DNA from: Arthrobacter crystallopoietes BAB-32 | GTDB taxonomy: Bacteria; Actinomycetota; Actinomycetes; Actinomycetales; Micrococcaceae | Direction: 5' to 3' | NCBI RefSeq assembly: GCF_000328305.2 | Contig: NZ_ANPE02000076.1 | Span: 1 to 32,833 of the forward strand | Length of the DNA: 32,833 nt | In this document: positions 1-6,936 of the stretch, piece after piece | Position numbering within the stretch: the stretch's first letter is position 1 | Layout of the letters: every line of letters begins with the position of its first letter | Notes under the pieces: model-generated | Database searches by the model: none | Seen by the model: the letters and a program-made list of their open reading frames with translations, nothing else | Told to the model about the DNA's origin: nothing | Program-made: the position numbers and the translations under genes

Positions 1-1034
1 GCGGCCGGGGGGCCTTCGCGGCCCGCGCCGAGATCGAAGCGCTGGCGGAACGCATCGGGGCGTTGCTGACCACCTCGGCGGTGGGCCGCGGAACCTTCAT
101 CGGCAGCCCGTGGTACCTCGATGTCATGGGAGGCTTTTCCACGGACACCACGGCGGAGCTGATCCAGGGGGCCGACGTGGTGGTGGCATTCGGGGCCAGC
201 CTGAACCGCTGGACGACGCGCGGCGGCGAGCTGCTGTCCGGCGCCAGGGTTGTTCAGGTGGATCTGAGTCCGGAGGCCATCGGTTTCCACCGGCCGGTGG
301 AGTTCGGGGTGGTCGGCGATTCCGCGGCCGTTGCTGCTGCCGTGGCAGCTGAGCTGGAGCGCCGCGGCGTGCAGGCCGAAGGCTACCGGACCGACGAGGT
401 GCTGGCCCGGATTAAAGCCGGCAGCGAATGGGTCAATGTCGGCTTCGAGCCGATCGCCCCGGCGGGCACAATCGACCCGCGCACCCTGACCATTGCCTTG
501 AATGACATGCTCCCGATGGAGCGCGTGGTCGTGCCGGACGGAGGCAACTTCAACGGCTATCCGGCGATGTTCTTCCAGATCCCGGATGCGCGCGGCTACT
601 GCCTGCCCCTGGCCTTCCAGTCCATCGGACTGGGCCTGTCCTCCGCCATTGGTTCGGCCGTCGCCAACCCGAACCGGATCGCGGTCGCCGGAATCGGCGA
701 CGGTGGCTTCATGATGAGCCTGGCCGAGTTGGACACTGCGGTCAGGCTGAAGCTGCCCCTCGTCGTCGTGGTCTACAACGACAATGCTTACGGTGCCGAA
801 GTGCATCACTTCGTCCACGAAACCGAGGCATTGGGCACCGTGGAGTTCCCGGACACGGACATCGCCGCTATCGCCCGGGGCTTCGGCTGCACCGCGCTCA
901 CAGTCCGGAACGAAGATGACCTGGACGGTGTCGTGGAATGGCTGGGCTCGGACCGGACCACGCCGTTGGTGATCGACGCGAAAATCAGCTCCTTCCCGTC
1001 CTGGGTCCTGGCGCACACATTCACCGAGGAGTGA
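1..1034 (+). CDS. Thiamine-diphosphate-binding enzyme (acetolactate synthase / decarboxylase family), 5' end missing
   Basis: The reading frame is open from the left edge (codons from position 3) to TGA at 1032-1034, so only the middle and C-terminal (PYR-distal) part is present. The visible start, with GRGAF and a LAERIGALLTTSAVGRG-like stretch, is the central domain typical of this family. The C-terminal ThDP/Mg2+ motif is clear: GIGDGGF at about 720 nt, then some 25 residues to YNDNAYG. PDGGNF and a PLAFQSIGLGLSSAIG stretch are also family-like. The family cleaves or joins 2-oxo acids in the cytoplasm; the substrate cannot be read from this fragment. It lies 90 bp upstream of the binding-protein gene but is separated from it by a promoter/operator, so it may end an upstream operon. 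It may process a 2-oxo acid from aromatic catabolism, which is inference from context only. Confidence 0.85.
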   Translation, partial: GRGAFAARAEIEALAERIGALLTTSAVGRGTFIGSPWYLDVMGGFSTDTTAELIQGADVVVAFGASLNRWTTRGGELLSGARVVQVDLSPEAIGFHRPVEFGVVGDSAAVAAAVAAELERRGVQAEGYRTDEVLARIKAGSEWVNVGFEPIAPAGTIDPRTLTIALNDMLPMERVVVPDGGNFNGYPAMFFQIPDARGYCLPLAFQSIGLGLSSAIGSAVANPNRIAVAGIGDGGFMMSLAELDTAVRLKLPLVVVVYNDNAYGAEVHHFVHETEALGTVEFPDTDIAAIARGFGCTALTVRNEDDLDGVVEWLGSDRTTPLVIDAKISSFPSWVLAHTFTEE

Positions 1035-1049
1035 CAGCGACCGCCGCCT

Positions 1050-1079
1050 TTGACCACTCACTATGCCAATAGTTAGCAT
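1050..1079 (+). promoter_or_regulatory. Promoter with PadR-type operator in the spacer (binding-protein gene)
   Basis: TTGACC (1050-1055) and TAGCAT (1074-1079) form a -35/-10 pair with an 18-nt spacer. The 22-bp palindrome at 1056-1077 (left arm ACTCACTATG, centre CC, right arm AATAGTTAGC) fills that spacer. It matches the vanA-side operator at 17 of 20 arm positions. A repressor bound here would block RNA polymerase directly. The motif match is seen; the identity of the bound protein is inferred. Confidence 0.6.
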
Positions 1080-1124
1080 GTGGCGCAGCGCACAATCGTG
1101 CATCGGGGAATCCTGAGGAGAGAA

Positions 1125-2111
1125 ATGATGAAGAAACTGGGTGCGGTCCTGGCGATGACGGCGGTCCTGGGCCTGACTGCTTGCGGCGGCGGAAGCCCGT
1201 CGGGGAACGGCGAGGAGGCGGCCTCCCCGGGGGCCGGCGGCGAGCTGACGCCGGTCAACGTCGGTGTCATCCCCATCGTGGACGTCGCCCCGATCTACCT
1301 CGGCGTGCAGGAGGGCATCTTCGAAGAGCATGGCCTCGACGTCGAGCTCACCCCGGCCCAGGGCGGCGCGGCCATCGTCCCGGCGATCACCAGCGGCCAG
1401 ATGGACTTCGGCTTCAGCAACGTCACCTCGCTGATCATCGCCCGTTCGAAGGGCCTGCCCCTGCAGATCCTCGCCAGCGGCTCCTCCTCCACAGGTGACC
1501 AGGATGCTGACTTTGCCGCTGTCATGGTCAAGCCGGACAGTGGCATCGAGGAGATCGCGGACCTTGCCGGTAAGAGCATCGCGGTCAATACGCTGAACAA
1601 CATCTCCGACTCGACCATCAGTGCTGCCGTCGAGGAGGCCGGCGCCGACGCCTCCACCATCGACTATGTGGAGATGCCTTTCCCTGACATGCGGGCAGCG
1701 CTTGAGCAGGGCAATGTCGACGCCATCGCGGCTGTCGAGCCGGTCGTGACCATGGCCAAGGGCGACGGCGCCGTTCCCGTCTTTTCCAACTATGCCCACC
1801 CCGTCGACGACCTCACCGTTGCCGCCTATTTCACCTCGGACCAGATCGCCGAGCAGAAGCCGGAGGAAACGCAGGCCTTTATTGACGCCATGAAGGAGTC
1901 CCAGGCCTTCGCCGACGCCAACCCGGACAAGGTCCGCGAGATCCTGCCGACTTACACCCAGCTGGATCCTGCCGTCATCGAACAGCTGACCCTGCCCAAG
2001 TTCGCCCAGGAGGTCAATGCGGACTCGCTGCAGACCATCGCCGACATCTCCCTCAAGGACGGCCTGATCGAGGAGATCCCCGACATGGAGGCCCTCCTCC
2101 CACACCAGTAA
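1125..2111 (+). CDS. ABC transporter substrate-binding lipoprotein, NitT/TauT (NMT1/THI5-like) family
   Basis: The 328-residue protein has a lipoprotein signal: MMKK, a hydrophobic stretch and lipobox LTAC with Cys20, followed by a Gly/Ser/Glu linker. The mature part begins VNVGVIPIVDVAPIYLGVQ and continues EGIFEEHGLDVEL, the hallmark of the NMT1/THI5 and SsuA/TauA fold. It would sit outside the membrane and deliver a small, often anionic, ligand to a permease. ATG 1125 (or 1128) is chosen because GAGGAG lies just upstream; a GTG at 1080 in the same frame would bury the signal peptide and lacks a ribosome site. No permease or ATPase gene adjoins it, so its partners are upstream of the window or elsewhere. 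NitT-type importers are known for phthalate-like aromatic acids in other actinobacteria, which fits the neighbourhood. The ligand itself is unknown. Confidence 0.85.
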   Translation: MMKKLGAVLAMTAVLGLTACGGGSPSGNGEEAASPGAGGELTPVNVGVIPIVDVAPIYLGVQEGIFEEHGLDVELTPAQGGAAIVPAITSGQMDFGFSNVTSLIIARSKGLPLQILASGSSSTGDQDADFAAVMVKPDSGIEEIADLAGKSIAVNTLNNISDSTISAAVEEAGADASTIDYVEMPFPDMRAALEQGNVDAIAAVEPVVTMAKGDGAVPVFSNYAHPVDDLTVAAYFTSDQIAEQKPEETQAFIDAMKESQAFADANPDKVREILPTYTQLDPAVIEQLTLPKFAQEVNADSLQTIADISLKDGLIEEIPDMEALLPHQ

Positions 2112-2155
2112 AACAACGACGACGGCGGGCTGCGGCCCGGTTGTTGCTGCCACTT

Positions 2156-2183
2156 GGGTGCCGGGCCATTAGGCTCGGCACCC
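2156..2183 (+). terminator. Hairpin terminator after the binding-protein gene
   Basis: A 12-bp stem (GGGTGCCGGGCC / GGCTCGGCACCC, one G-U pair) closes an ATTA loop, 45 nt after the stop codon. There is no long T tract, as is common in high-GC actinobacteria. A weaker CGGGC/GCCCG hairpin precedes it near 2126. Confidence 0.6.
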
Positions 2184-2248
2184 TTCGGCTGTGCCCGCGC
2201 CATAGGCAGCTGGCCCGGCGGAATGCTGCGACATGGGTTTTACAACTA

Positions 2249-2278
2249 TTGACTTTCTCAATCATATGTCCCTACTGT
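2249..2278 (+). promoter_or_regulatory. Probable promoter of the acyl-CoA ligase gene
   Basis: TTGACT (2249-2254), an 18-nt spacer and TACTGT (2273-2278) resemble a housekeeping promoter and predict a leader of about 80 nt. No good copy of the PadR-type palindrome is present here; only a 5-bp ATTGA/TCAAT inverted pair lies in and beside the -35 element. Confidence 0.45.
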
Positions 2279-2362
2279 GAGAGTGGCTCTGTGAGGCGAC
2301 TCACCATGGGCTGAGGCTGAATAGGCTGGGGTCCGCTCGTCGGAAATAAGCGAAGGGTACGT

Positions 2363-3945
2363 GTGGCGATGCACAACCAAGGGGTTGGAACGTGGATTCA
2401 CCGCCGGCGGGAGAAGTCCGCCGGAAAGGTCGCGCTGGTCAGCAGCGGCAAGGAACTGCGTTACGAGGAGTTCGCCGCGCGGGTGGACCGGCTCGCCAAT
2501 GCCTTTGCCGGCTGGGGCATCGCCAAGGGCGACCGGGTCGCTTACTTGGGAGAGAACCACGCGGCCTTCCTCGAGACGTTCTTTGCCTGCGGCACCCTCG
2601 GGGCCATTTTCGTTCCCCTCAACACCCGCCTCGCCGCGCCGGAGATCGAGTTCGCGCTGGAGAATTCCGGCAGCCGCATCCTGGTCAACGCGCGCAGCGT
2701 TGAGGGGCTCGCGGTCCCCGGCTCCCGTGGAACCCAGGTTGAGCGCCGCCTGGTGGTCGAAGATGTCCCCGCGGCAGGCAGCGCCGACGATAGCCCCGCG
2801 GCAGGCAACGCAGAAGATGGCCAAGCGCCGCCGTCGTACTTCTTGAAGACGCGATTGCTGCCGCAGACGATACGCACCTGGATGTGGAGGTGTCGCTGGA
2901 GGATCCGGCGATGATCCTCTACACCTCCGGCACGACCGGCCGGCCCAAGGGGGCGCTGCTGACCCATGGCAACATGACGTGGAACAGCATGAACGTGCTC
3001 GTGGACTACGACCTGGCCAGCAGCGATGTCGCACTGATGATCGCGCCGATGTTCCATGTGGCCTCGCTCGGCATGGGCGTGCTGCCGGCGCTGCTGAAGG
3101 GGGCCACGGTTATCCTCGAGCCGCGCTTCGATCCCGGCCGGACCCTGCGCCTGATCGAGCAGCACAAGGCCACGAGCATCAGCGGGGTGCCGACGACGTA
3201 CCAGATGATCTGCGAGCACCCGGACTGGGATAAGACGGACATCAGCTCGCTGCAGAAGCTCACCTGCGGCGGATCAGCGGTGCCGATGCGCGTGCTGGAG
3301 GCGTACGAATCGCGCGGGCTGTCCTTCACCGGCGGCTACGGGATGACCGAAACCGCGCCCGGGGCCACCAGCCTGGCACCGAACAAGTCCCGCGAGAAGG
3401 CCGGGTCGGCCGGGCTGCCGCACTTCTTCACCGACATCCGCATCATGGATCCGGTGGACGGGCCGGCAGGTCCGGGTGAGGTGGGCGAGATCCAGATCCA
3501 GGGGCCCAACGTCATCAAGGAGTATTGGCAGCGGCCTGACGCGACGGCGGAGAGCTATGCCGACGGCGTCTGGTTCCGTTCCGGGGACATGGGTTATGTC
3601 GACGACGAGGGGTACCTCTACATTTCCGACCGGCTCAAGGACATGATTATTTCCGGCGGCGAGAACATCTATCCGGCCGAGGTCGAGCAGATCATCGTGG
3701 AGCTGGAGGCGGTCAGCAGCGTCGCGGTGATCGGCGTGCCGGACGAGAAATGGGGCGAGGTGCCGCGCGCAATCGTCACCGTCCGCGAGGGCTTCCAGTT
3801 GACTTCCGAGGATGTTGTGGAGCATCTGAATGGCCGGGTGGCGCGGTACAAGATCCCGAAGAGCGTAGTGATTGTCGACGACCTGCCGCGCACGGCCAGC
3901 GGCAAGATCCGCAAGGCGGACCTGCGCAAGCAATATTCAAGCTGA
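2363..3945 (+). CDS. fcs: Feruloyl-CoA synthetase-like acyl-CoA ligase (ANL superfamily), frameshifted
   Basis: Two frames together give one ANL enzyme of about 527 residues. The first frame (GTG 2363, ribosome site GAAGGG) carries the N-terminal domain, beginning MHNQGVGTW after two residues and containing VPLNTRL. The second carries P-loop YTSGTTGRPKG, GYGMTE, the hinge DRLKDMIISGGENIYP and the C-terminal catalytic-lysine motif PRTASGKIRK. The N-terminus and the GSAGLP-FFTD stretch closely resemble actinobacterial feruloyl-CoA synthetases as I recall them. Such enzymes activate hydroxycinnamic acids with ATP and CoA. The break lies between 2794 and about 2835, because the second frame has a stop at 2791-2793. 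One missing base, for example a C in GCGCC-GCC near 2830, restores the frame and makes the length divisible by three. A 27-bp tandem repeat sits just upstream of the break. Other aryl- or fatty-acid-CoA ligase specificities remain possible. Confidence 0.75.
2767..2820 (+). repeat. 27-bp imperfect tandem duplication inside the ligase gene
   Basis: Units 2767-2793 and 2794-2820 match at 23 of 27 positions and each begins CCCCGCGGCAGGCA. They encode PAAGSADDS and PAAGNAEDG, an acidic linker between the N-terminal domain and the P-loop. The duplication keeps frame; the frameshift is just downstream. Confidence 0.85.
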
Positions 3946-3958
3946 CCGGCGGGCGGGC

Positions 3959-3978
3959 CCCGGCCAGGCCTGGCCGGG
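3959..3978. terminator. Palindrome between convergent ligase and padR genes
   Basis: CCCGGCCAGG followed by its exact complement CCTGGCCGGG lies 13 nt after the ligase stop and 55 nt after the padR stop. It is a candidate bidirectional terminator. No T tract follows on either strand. Confidence 0.45.
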
Positions 3979-4033
3979 CTCGAGAGTTCGACCGGTTTCC
4001 TGGTGGGGGAGAAGGTGCCAGTCCTGCTGCGGC

Positions 4034-4621
4034 TCAGCCCGCGGGGTACAGCTCGTCGATCAGGGCGAGGCCCTGCTGTGCCCAGGCGATTTCCTGTTCG
4101 GCGCGGGCGATCAGGCCCTGGTAGGTGAACTTCTTGAAGGCCGTGGTTTTACTGTGCTCGGACGCCGGAAGGGTGGCCAGCCGGCGGGTGAGCATCGGGC
4201 TGGTGCCCTGCTCGATCTCGCGGACCTTCTCCCGCCATTGCTCCAGCTGCGCAGTGTGGTGCCGGATGTGTGCGCGCATCTGCTCGCGCGCGGCCTCGGG
4301 TTCGGCCCATTCCAGGTAAGCCGCCTTGAGATGGGCCGGGTCCCGGACGCGCGAATACTCCAGCGTGCCGTTCATCCAGTCCCGGAAGGCCGCGGTGCCG
4401 GCCTCGGTGATGTGGTACTGGCGTTTCTTGCCGCGCTGGCCCCAGACGACCTCTTCGCCTTCCAGCAGGCCGTCCTTCTCCATCCGCCGGAGCTCGGGAT
4501 AGATCTGCGAGTCCGGGGCATGCCAGACGTGTCCCACGGAGGATTCGAATTCCTTGTAGAGGTCGTAGCCGGTCATCGGTTCGACGCTCAGCAGCGCCAG
4601 CAAGGCGTATCGCAGGCTCAC
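4034..4621 (-). CDS. padR: PadR-family transcriptional regulator
   Basis: The 195-residue protein starts V/MSLRYALLALLS and continues with PMTGYDLYKEF, the winged-helix N-terminus of the PadR family (first helix, then recognition helix near SQIYPELRRMEKDGLL). The wing is HIT-type (KKRQYHITEAG). The C-terminal half is helical (long PadR type, with a VirR-like dimerisation domain). GTG 4621 is chosen over a TTG at 4654 because AAGGAG (4636-4631) is 9 nt upstream and the family begins at SLRYALLALLS. PadR proteins repress phenolic-acid genes and release DNA on binding the phenolic compound. It is divergent from the vanA-type gene, with palindromes in both promoters, so it probably represses itself and the oxygenase. 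Effector identity is inferred. Confidence 0.88.
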   Translation of the reverse strand: MSLRYALLALLSVEPMTGYDLYKEFESSVGHVWHAPDSQIYPELRRMEKDGLLEGEEVVWGQRGKKRQYHITEAGTAAFRDWMNGTLEYSRVRDPAHLKAAYLEWAEPEAAREQMRAHIRHHTAQLEQWREKVREIEQGTSPMLTRRLATLPASEHSKTTAFKKFTYQGLIARAEQEIAWAQQGLALIDELYPAG

Positions 4622-4652
4622 GGCCAGAATCTCCTTCACGTGAAGTGTTGCC

Positions 4653-4674
4653 AATCACTATATCCATAGCTACT
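4653..4674 (-). promoter_or_regulatory. PadR-type operator over the padR promoter
   Basis: A degenerate copy of the palindrome (15 of 20 arm positions match the site at 4690-4711) overlaps the padR -10 hexamer TATAGT (plus-strand 4657-4662). A weak -35, TGAACC, lies 17 nt further upstream on the minus strand. This arrangement suggests autorepression. Confidence 0.55.
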
Positions 4675-4689
4675 GTTGTGGTTCAGAAC

Positions 4690-4711
4690 ACTAACTATGG
4701 ACATAGTTAGT
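4690..4711. promoter_or_regulatory. PadR-type operator, near-perfect 22-bp palindrome before vanA
   Basis: Arms ACTAACTATG and CATAGTTAGT are exact reverse complements around a 2-nt centre GA. The site ends 23 bp before the GTG start of the oxygenase gene, so a bound repressor would cover the promoter or initial transcript. The same arms recur at 1056-1077 and, more weakly, at 4653-4674. Confidence 0.7.
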
Positions 4712-4734
4712 TGGAAAGTGGAAAGGAATCCGCC

Positions 4735-5829
4735 GTGACTGTTGTCCAGTCCCAGAGCTCGACGACCAACAAGGTCCTCGGCCATCCGCTGAACGCCTGG
4801 TACGTCGCCGCGTGGGACCACGAGGTCACCCGGAAGCCGATGTCCCGGCGGATCGCGAACCGACCGGTGGCGCTGTACCGGACGGAGGATGGCAAAGCGG
4901 TAGCGCTCGCCGACGCTTGCTGGCACCGGCTGGCGCCGCTGTCGATGGGCAAGACCATCGGCAAGGACGGCATCCAGTGTCCGTACCACGGCATCGTCTA
5001 CAACTCCGCCGGCCGCTGCGTGTCCATGCCGGCCCAGGAGACCATCAACCCGAGCGCCACGGTCCCGTCCTTTCCCGTCGTCGAACGCTACCGCTACGTC
5101 TGGGTGTGGCTGGGTGACCCGACCATGGCGGATCCCGACCTGGTCCCGGACATGCACCAGATGACGTCGCCCGAGTGGGCCGGCGACGGCGAAACCATCC
5201 ACGCCGACTGCAACTACCAGCTCGTGCTGGACAACCTGATGGACCTGACGCATGAGGAATTCGTGCACTCGTCGTCGATCGGGCAGGAGGAGCTCAGCGA
5301 ATCCGACTTCGTGGTCTCGCACGACGGGAACACCGTGACGGTCACGCGCTGGATGCTCAACATCGACGCGCCGCCCTTCTGGCTGAAGAACATGCGGGAC
5401 AAGTTCCCCGGTTTCGAGGGCAAGGTGGACCGCTGGCAGATCATTCGCTTCGAAGCCCCGTCGACCATCCGCATCGACGTCGGGGTCGCGAAAGCCGGCA
5501 CCGGCGCGCCGGAGGGCGACCGCAGCCAGGGCGTCAACGGCTACGTCATGAACACCATCACGCCGGAGACGGACCGCTCCTGCCACTACTTCTGGGCCTT
5601 CATGCGCAACTACCGGTTGGAGAGCCAGCTCATCACCACCCAGCTGCGCAATGGCGTGCACGGCGTGTTCGGCGAGGACGAGGCCATGCTCAAGGCGCAG
5701 CAGGAAGCCATCGACGCCAACCCGGACTACGAGTTCTACAACCTCAATATCGACGGCGGCGGCATGTGGGTGCGGCGGCTGATCGAGCGGATGCTGGTGG
5801 CCGAGGGCCGCCTGGCCACCTCGGCCTGA
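4735..5829 (+). CDS. vanA: Rieske non-heme iron oxygenase, vanillate O-demethylase oxygenase subunit type
   Basis: The 364-residue protein begins with a Rieske [2Fe-2S] domain: CWH (Cys62, His64) and CPYHG (Cys82, His85). The catalytic domain follows with DNLMDLTHEEFVH (His173 and His178 as mononuclear-iron ligands, Asp170 nearby). APPFW, VDRWQI, ITPETD and the C-terminal NIDGGG-RR pattern match the VanA family closely. VanA, with VanB, uses O2 and NADH to remove the methyl group of vanillate as formaldehyde, giving protocatechuate. GTG 4735 is preferred because GAAAGGA (4721-4727) is 7 nt upstream; a TTG at 4711 would overlap the operator. The reductase gene follows after 31 bp. A different methoxy- or alkyl-aryl substrate is possible, since this family is used widely. 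Confidence 0.85.
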   Translation: MTVVQSQSSTTNKVLGHPLNAWYVAAWDHEVTRKPMSRRIANRPVALYRTEDGKAVALADACWHRLAPLSMGKTIGKDGIQCPYHGIVYNSAGRCVSMPAQETINPSATVPSFPVVERYRYVWVWLGDPTMADPDLVPDMHQMTSPEWAGDGETIHADCNYQLVLDNLMDLTHEEFVHSSSIGQEELSESDFVVSHDGNTVTVTRWMLNIDAPPFWLKNMRDKFPGFEGKVDRWQIIRFEAPSTIRIDVGVAKAGTGAPEGDRSQGVNGYVMNTITPETDRSCHYFWAFMRNYRLESQLITTQLRNGVHGVFGEDEAMLKAQQEAIDANPDYEFYNLNIDGGGMWVRRLIERMLVAEGRLATSA

Positions 5830-5860
5830 GCCGGCCGGGCGAGAGACAGGTAAGAGGACA

Positions 5861-6871
5861 ATGGCAGCAACGAATATCGAAGTCTGGCAGCGGGCCACGG
5901 TCGCCGAGGTCCGCAACGTGGCCCAAGGAATCCAGCGGATCGAGCTGGAGCCGGAACAGCCCAAGAGGGCGGAACCGGGCTCGCACATCGACGTGAACGT
6001 GGTGATCGAGGGGAACGTCCAGAAGCGCTCGTACTCCGTGGTCGAGTCCAGCGAGGATGGCAGACGCCTGGTCATCAGTGTGATGAAGGCGCCGCAGTCC
6101 CGCGGCGGCTCGCTCTACATGCACACCCTGCAGGCGGGGGACACGCTGGAAATCACCCAGCCGCTGCAGAACTTCCCGCTGCGGGTGGGAGCCGAGCGCT
6201 ACATCCTGCTGGCCGGCGGTGTCGGGATCACCGCCATCGTCAACATGGCCCGCGTGCTGAAGAGCCTCAGGGCCGACTACACGCTCGTCTATGTCGGCCG
6301 GAGCCGGACCGCGATGGCGTACCTGGCCGAGCTGCAGGAGCTGCATGGGGAGAACCTGGTGGTGCATGTCGACGACGAGGGCACCGCGCTGAAGGTCGAC
6401 GAGCTCATCGCCAGCGCCGGCCTGGACACCGAGCTCTACATGTGCGGGCCGATCCGGCTGATGGACGCGGTCCGCCGCGCATGGACCGAGCGCGAGCTGG
6501 ACCTCCCCAACCTGCGCTACGAGACCTTCGGCAACAGCGGCTGGTACGACCCGGAGGAGTTCATCGTCAAGGTCCCGCGGCTCGGGATCGAGGCCAAGGT
6601 GGGCCAGGGCCGGTCCATGCTGGAGGCCCTCGAAGACGCCGGCGCGGACATGATGTTCGACTGCCGCAAGGGCGAGTGCGGTCTCTGCGAGGTGCGGATC
6701 CTGGAGCTCGACGGCGCGATCGACCACCGCGACGTTTTCTACAGCGAACGCCAGCAGCACGCCGCGGAAAAAATGTGCTGCTGCGTCTCCCGCGGCATCA
6801 CATCGAAGACCGGGGCCAAAGCGGACGCCTCGCCGGACGGTCCGGCCGTGATCACCATCGACGTCTCCTGA
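5861..6871 (+). CDS. vanB: VanB-type oxidoreductase (FMN/NAD(P)H ferredoxin reductase), electron donor to the Rieske oxygenase
   Basis: The 336-residue class IA reductase has its domains in the usual order. The flavin-binding barrel contains RSYS (56-59). The NAD(P) domain contains AGGVGITAI (near 118-126) and CGP (195-197). A C-terminal plant-type [2Fe-2S] ferredoxin has CRKGECGLC (Cys268, 273, 276) and a further Cys in MCCCVS (306-308). It moves electrons from NADH through flavin and the cluster to the Rieske centre of the upstream oxygenase. AAGAGGA lies just before ATG 5861, and the 31-bp gap indicates co-transcription with vanA under PadR-type control. Confidence 0.88.
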   Translation: MAATNIEVWQRATVAEVRNVAQGIQRIELEPEQPKRAEPGSHIDVNVVIEGNVQKRSYSVVESSEDGRRLVISVMKAPQSRGGSLYMHTLQAGDTLEITQPLQNFPLRVGAERYILLAGGVGITAIVNMARVLKSLRADYTLVYVGRSRTAMAYLAELQELHGENLVVHVDDEGTALKVDELIASAGLDTELYMCGPIRLMDAVRRAWTERELDLPNLRYETFGNSGWYDPEEFIVKVPRLGIEAKVGQGRSMLEALEDAGADMMFDCRKGECGLCEVRILELDGAIDHRDVFYSERQQHAAEKMCCCVSRGITSKTGAKADASPDGPAVITIDVS

Positions 6872-6895
6872 GCCGGCTGACCTCCAATCACTGTT

Positions 6896-6936
6896 CAGCT
6901 GATGCCCGATTTGCGGCGGATAAGGGGCATCAGCTG
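6896..6936. terminator. 12-bp inverted repeat between convergent vanB and MFS genes
   Basis: CAGCTGATGCCC (6896-6907) is perfectly complementary to GGGCATCAGCTG (6925-6936) across a 17-nt loop. The right arm covers the MFS stop codon. It probably terminates both converging transcripts. Confidence 0.6.

Noticed and set aside
1080-1124. GTG 1080 as start of the binding-protein gene
   Set aside because: It would place 15 extra residues before the lipoprotein signal and overlaps the promoter -10; ATG 1125 has a good ribosome site.
2240-2300. A fourth PadR-type site in the ligase promoter
   Set aside because: Only short partial matches (ACTATTGA, TCAATCAT) were found; the arms do not align with the palindrome.
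4636-6075. Minus-strand open frame across vanA and the padR promoter
   Set aside because: It would cover the operators and read through the Rieske gene in reverse; no recognisable domain.
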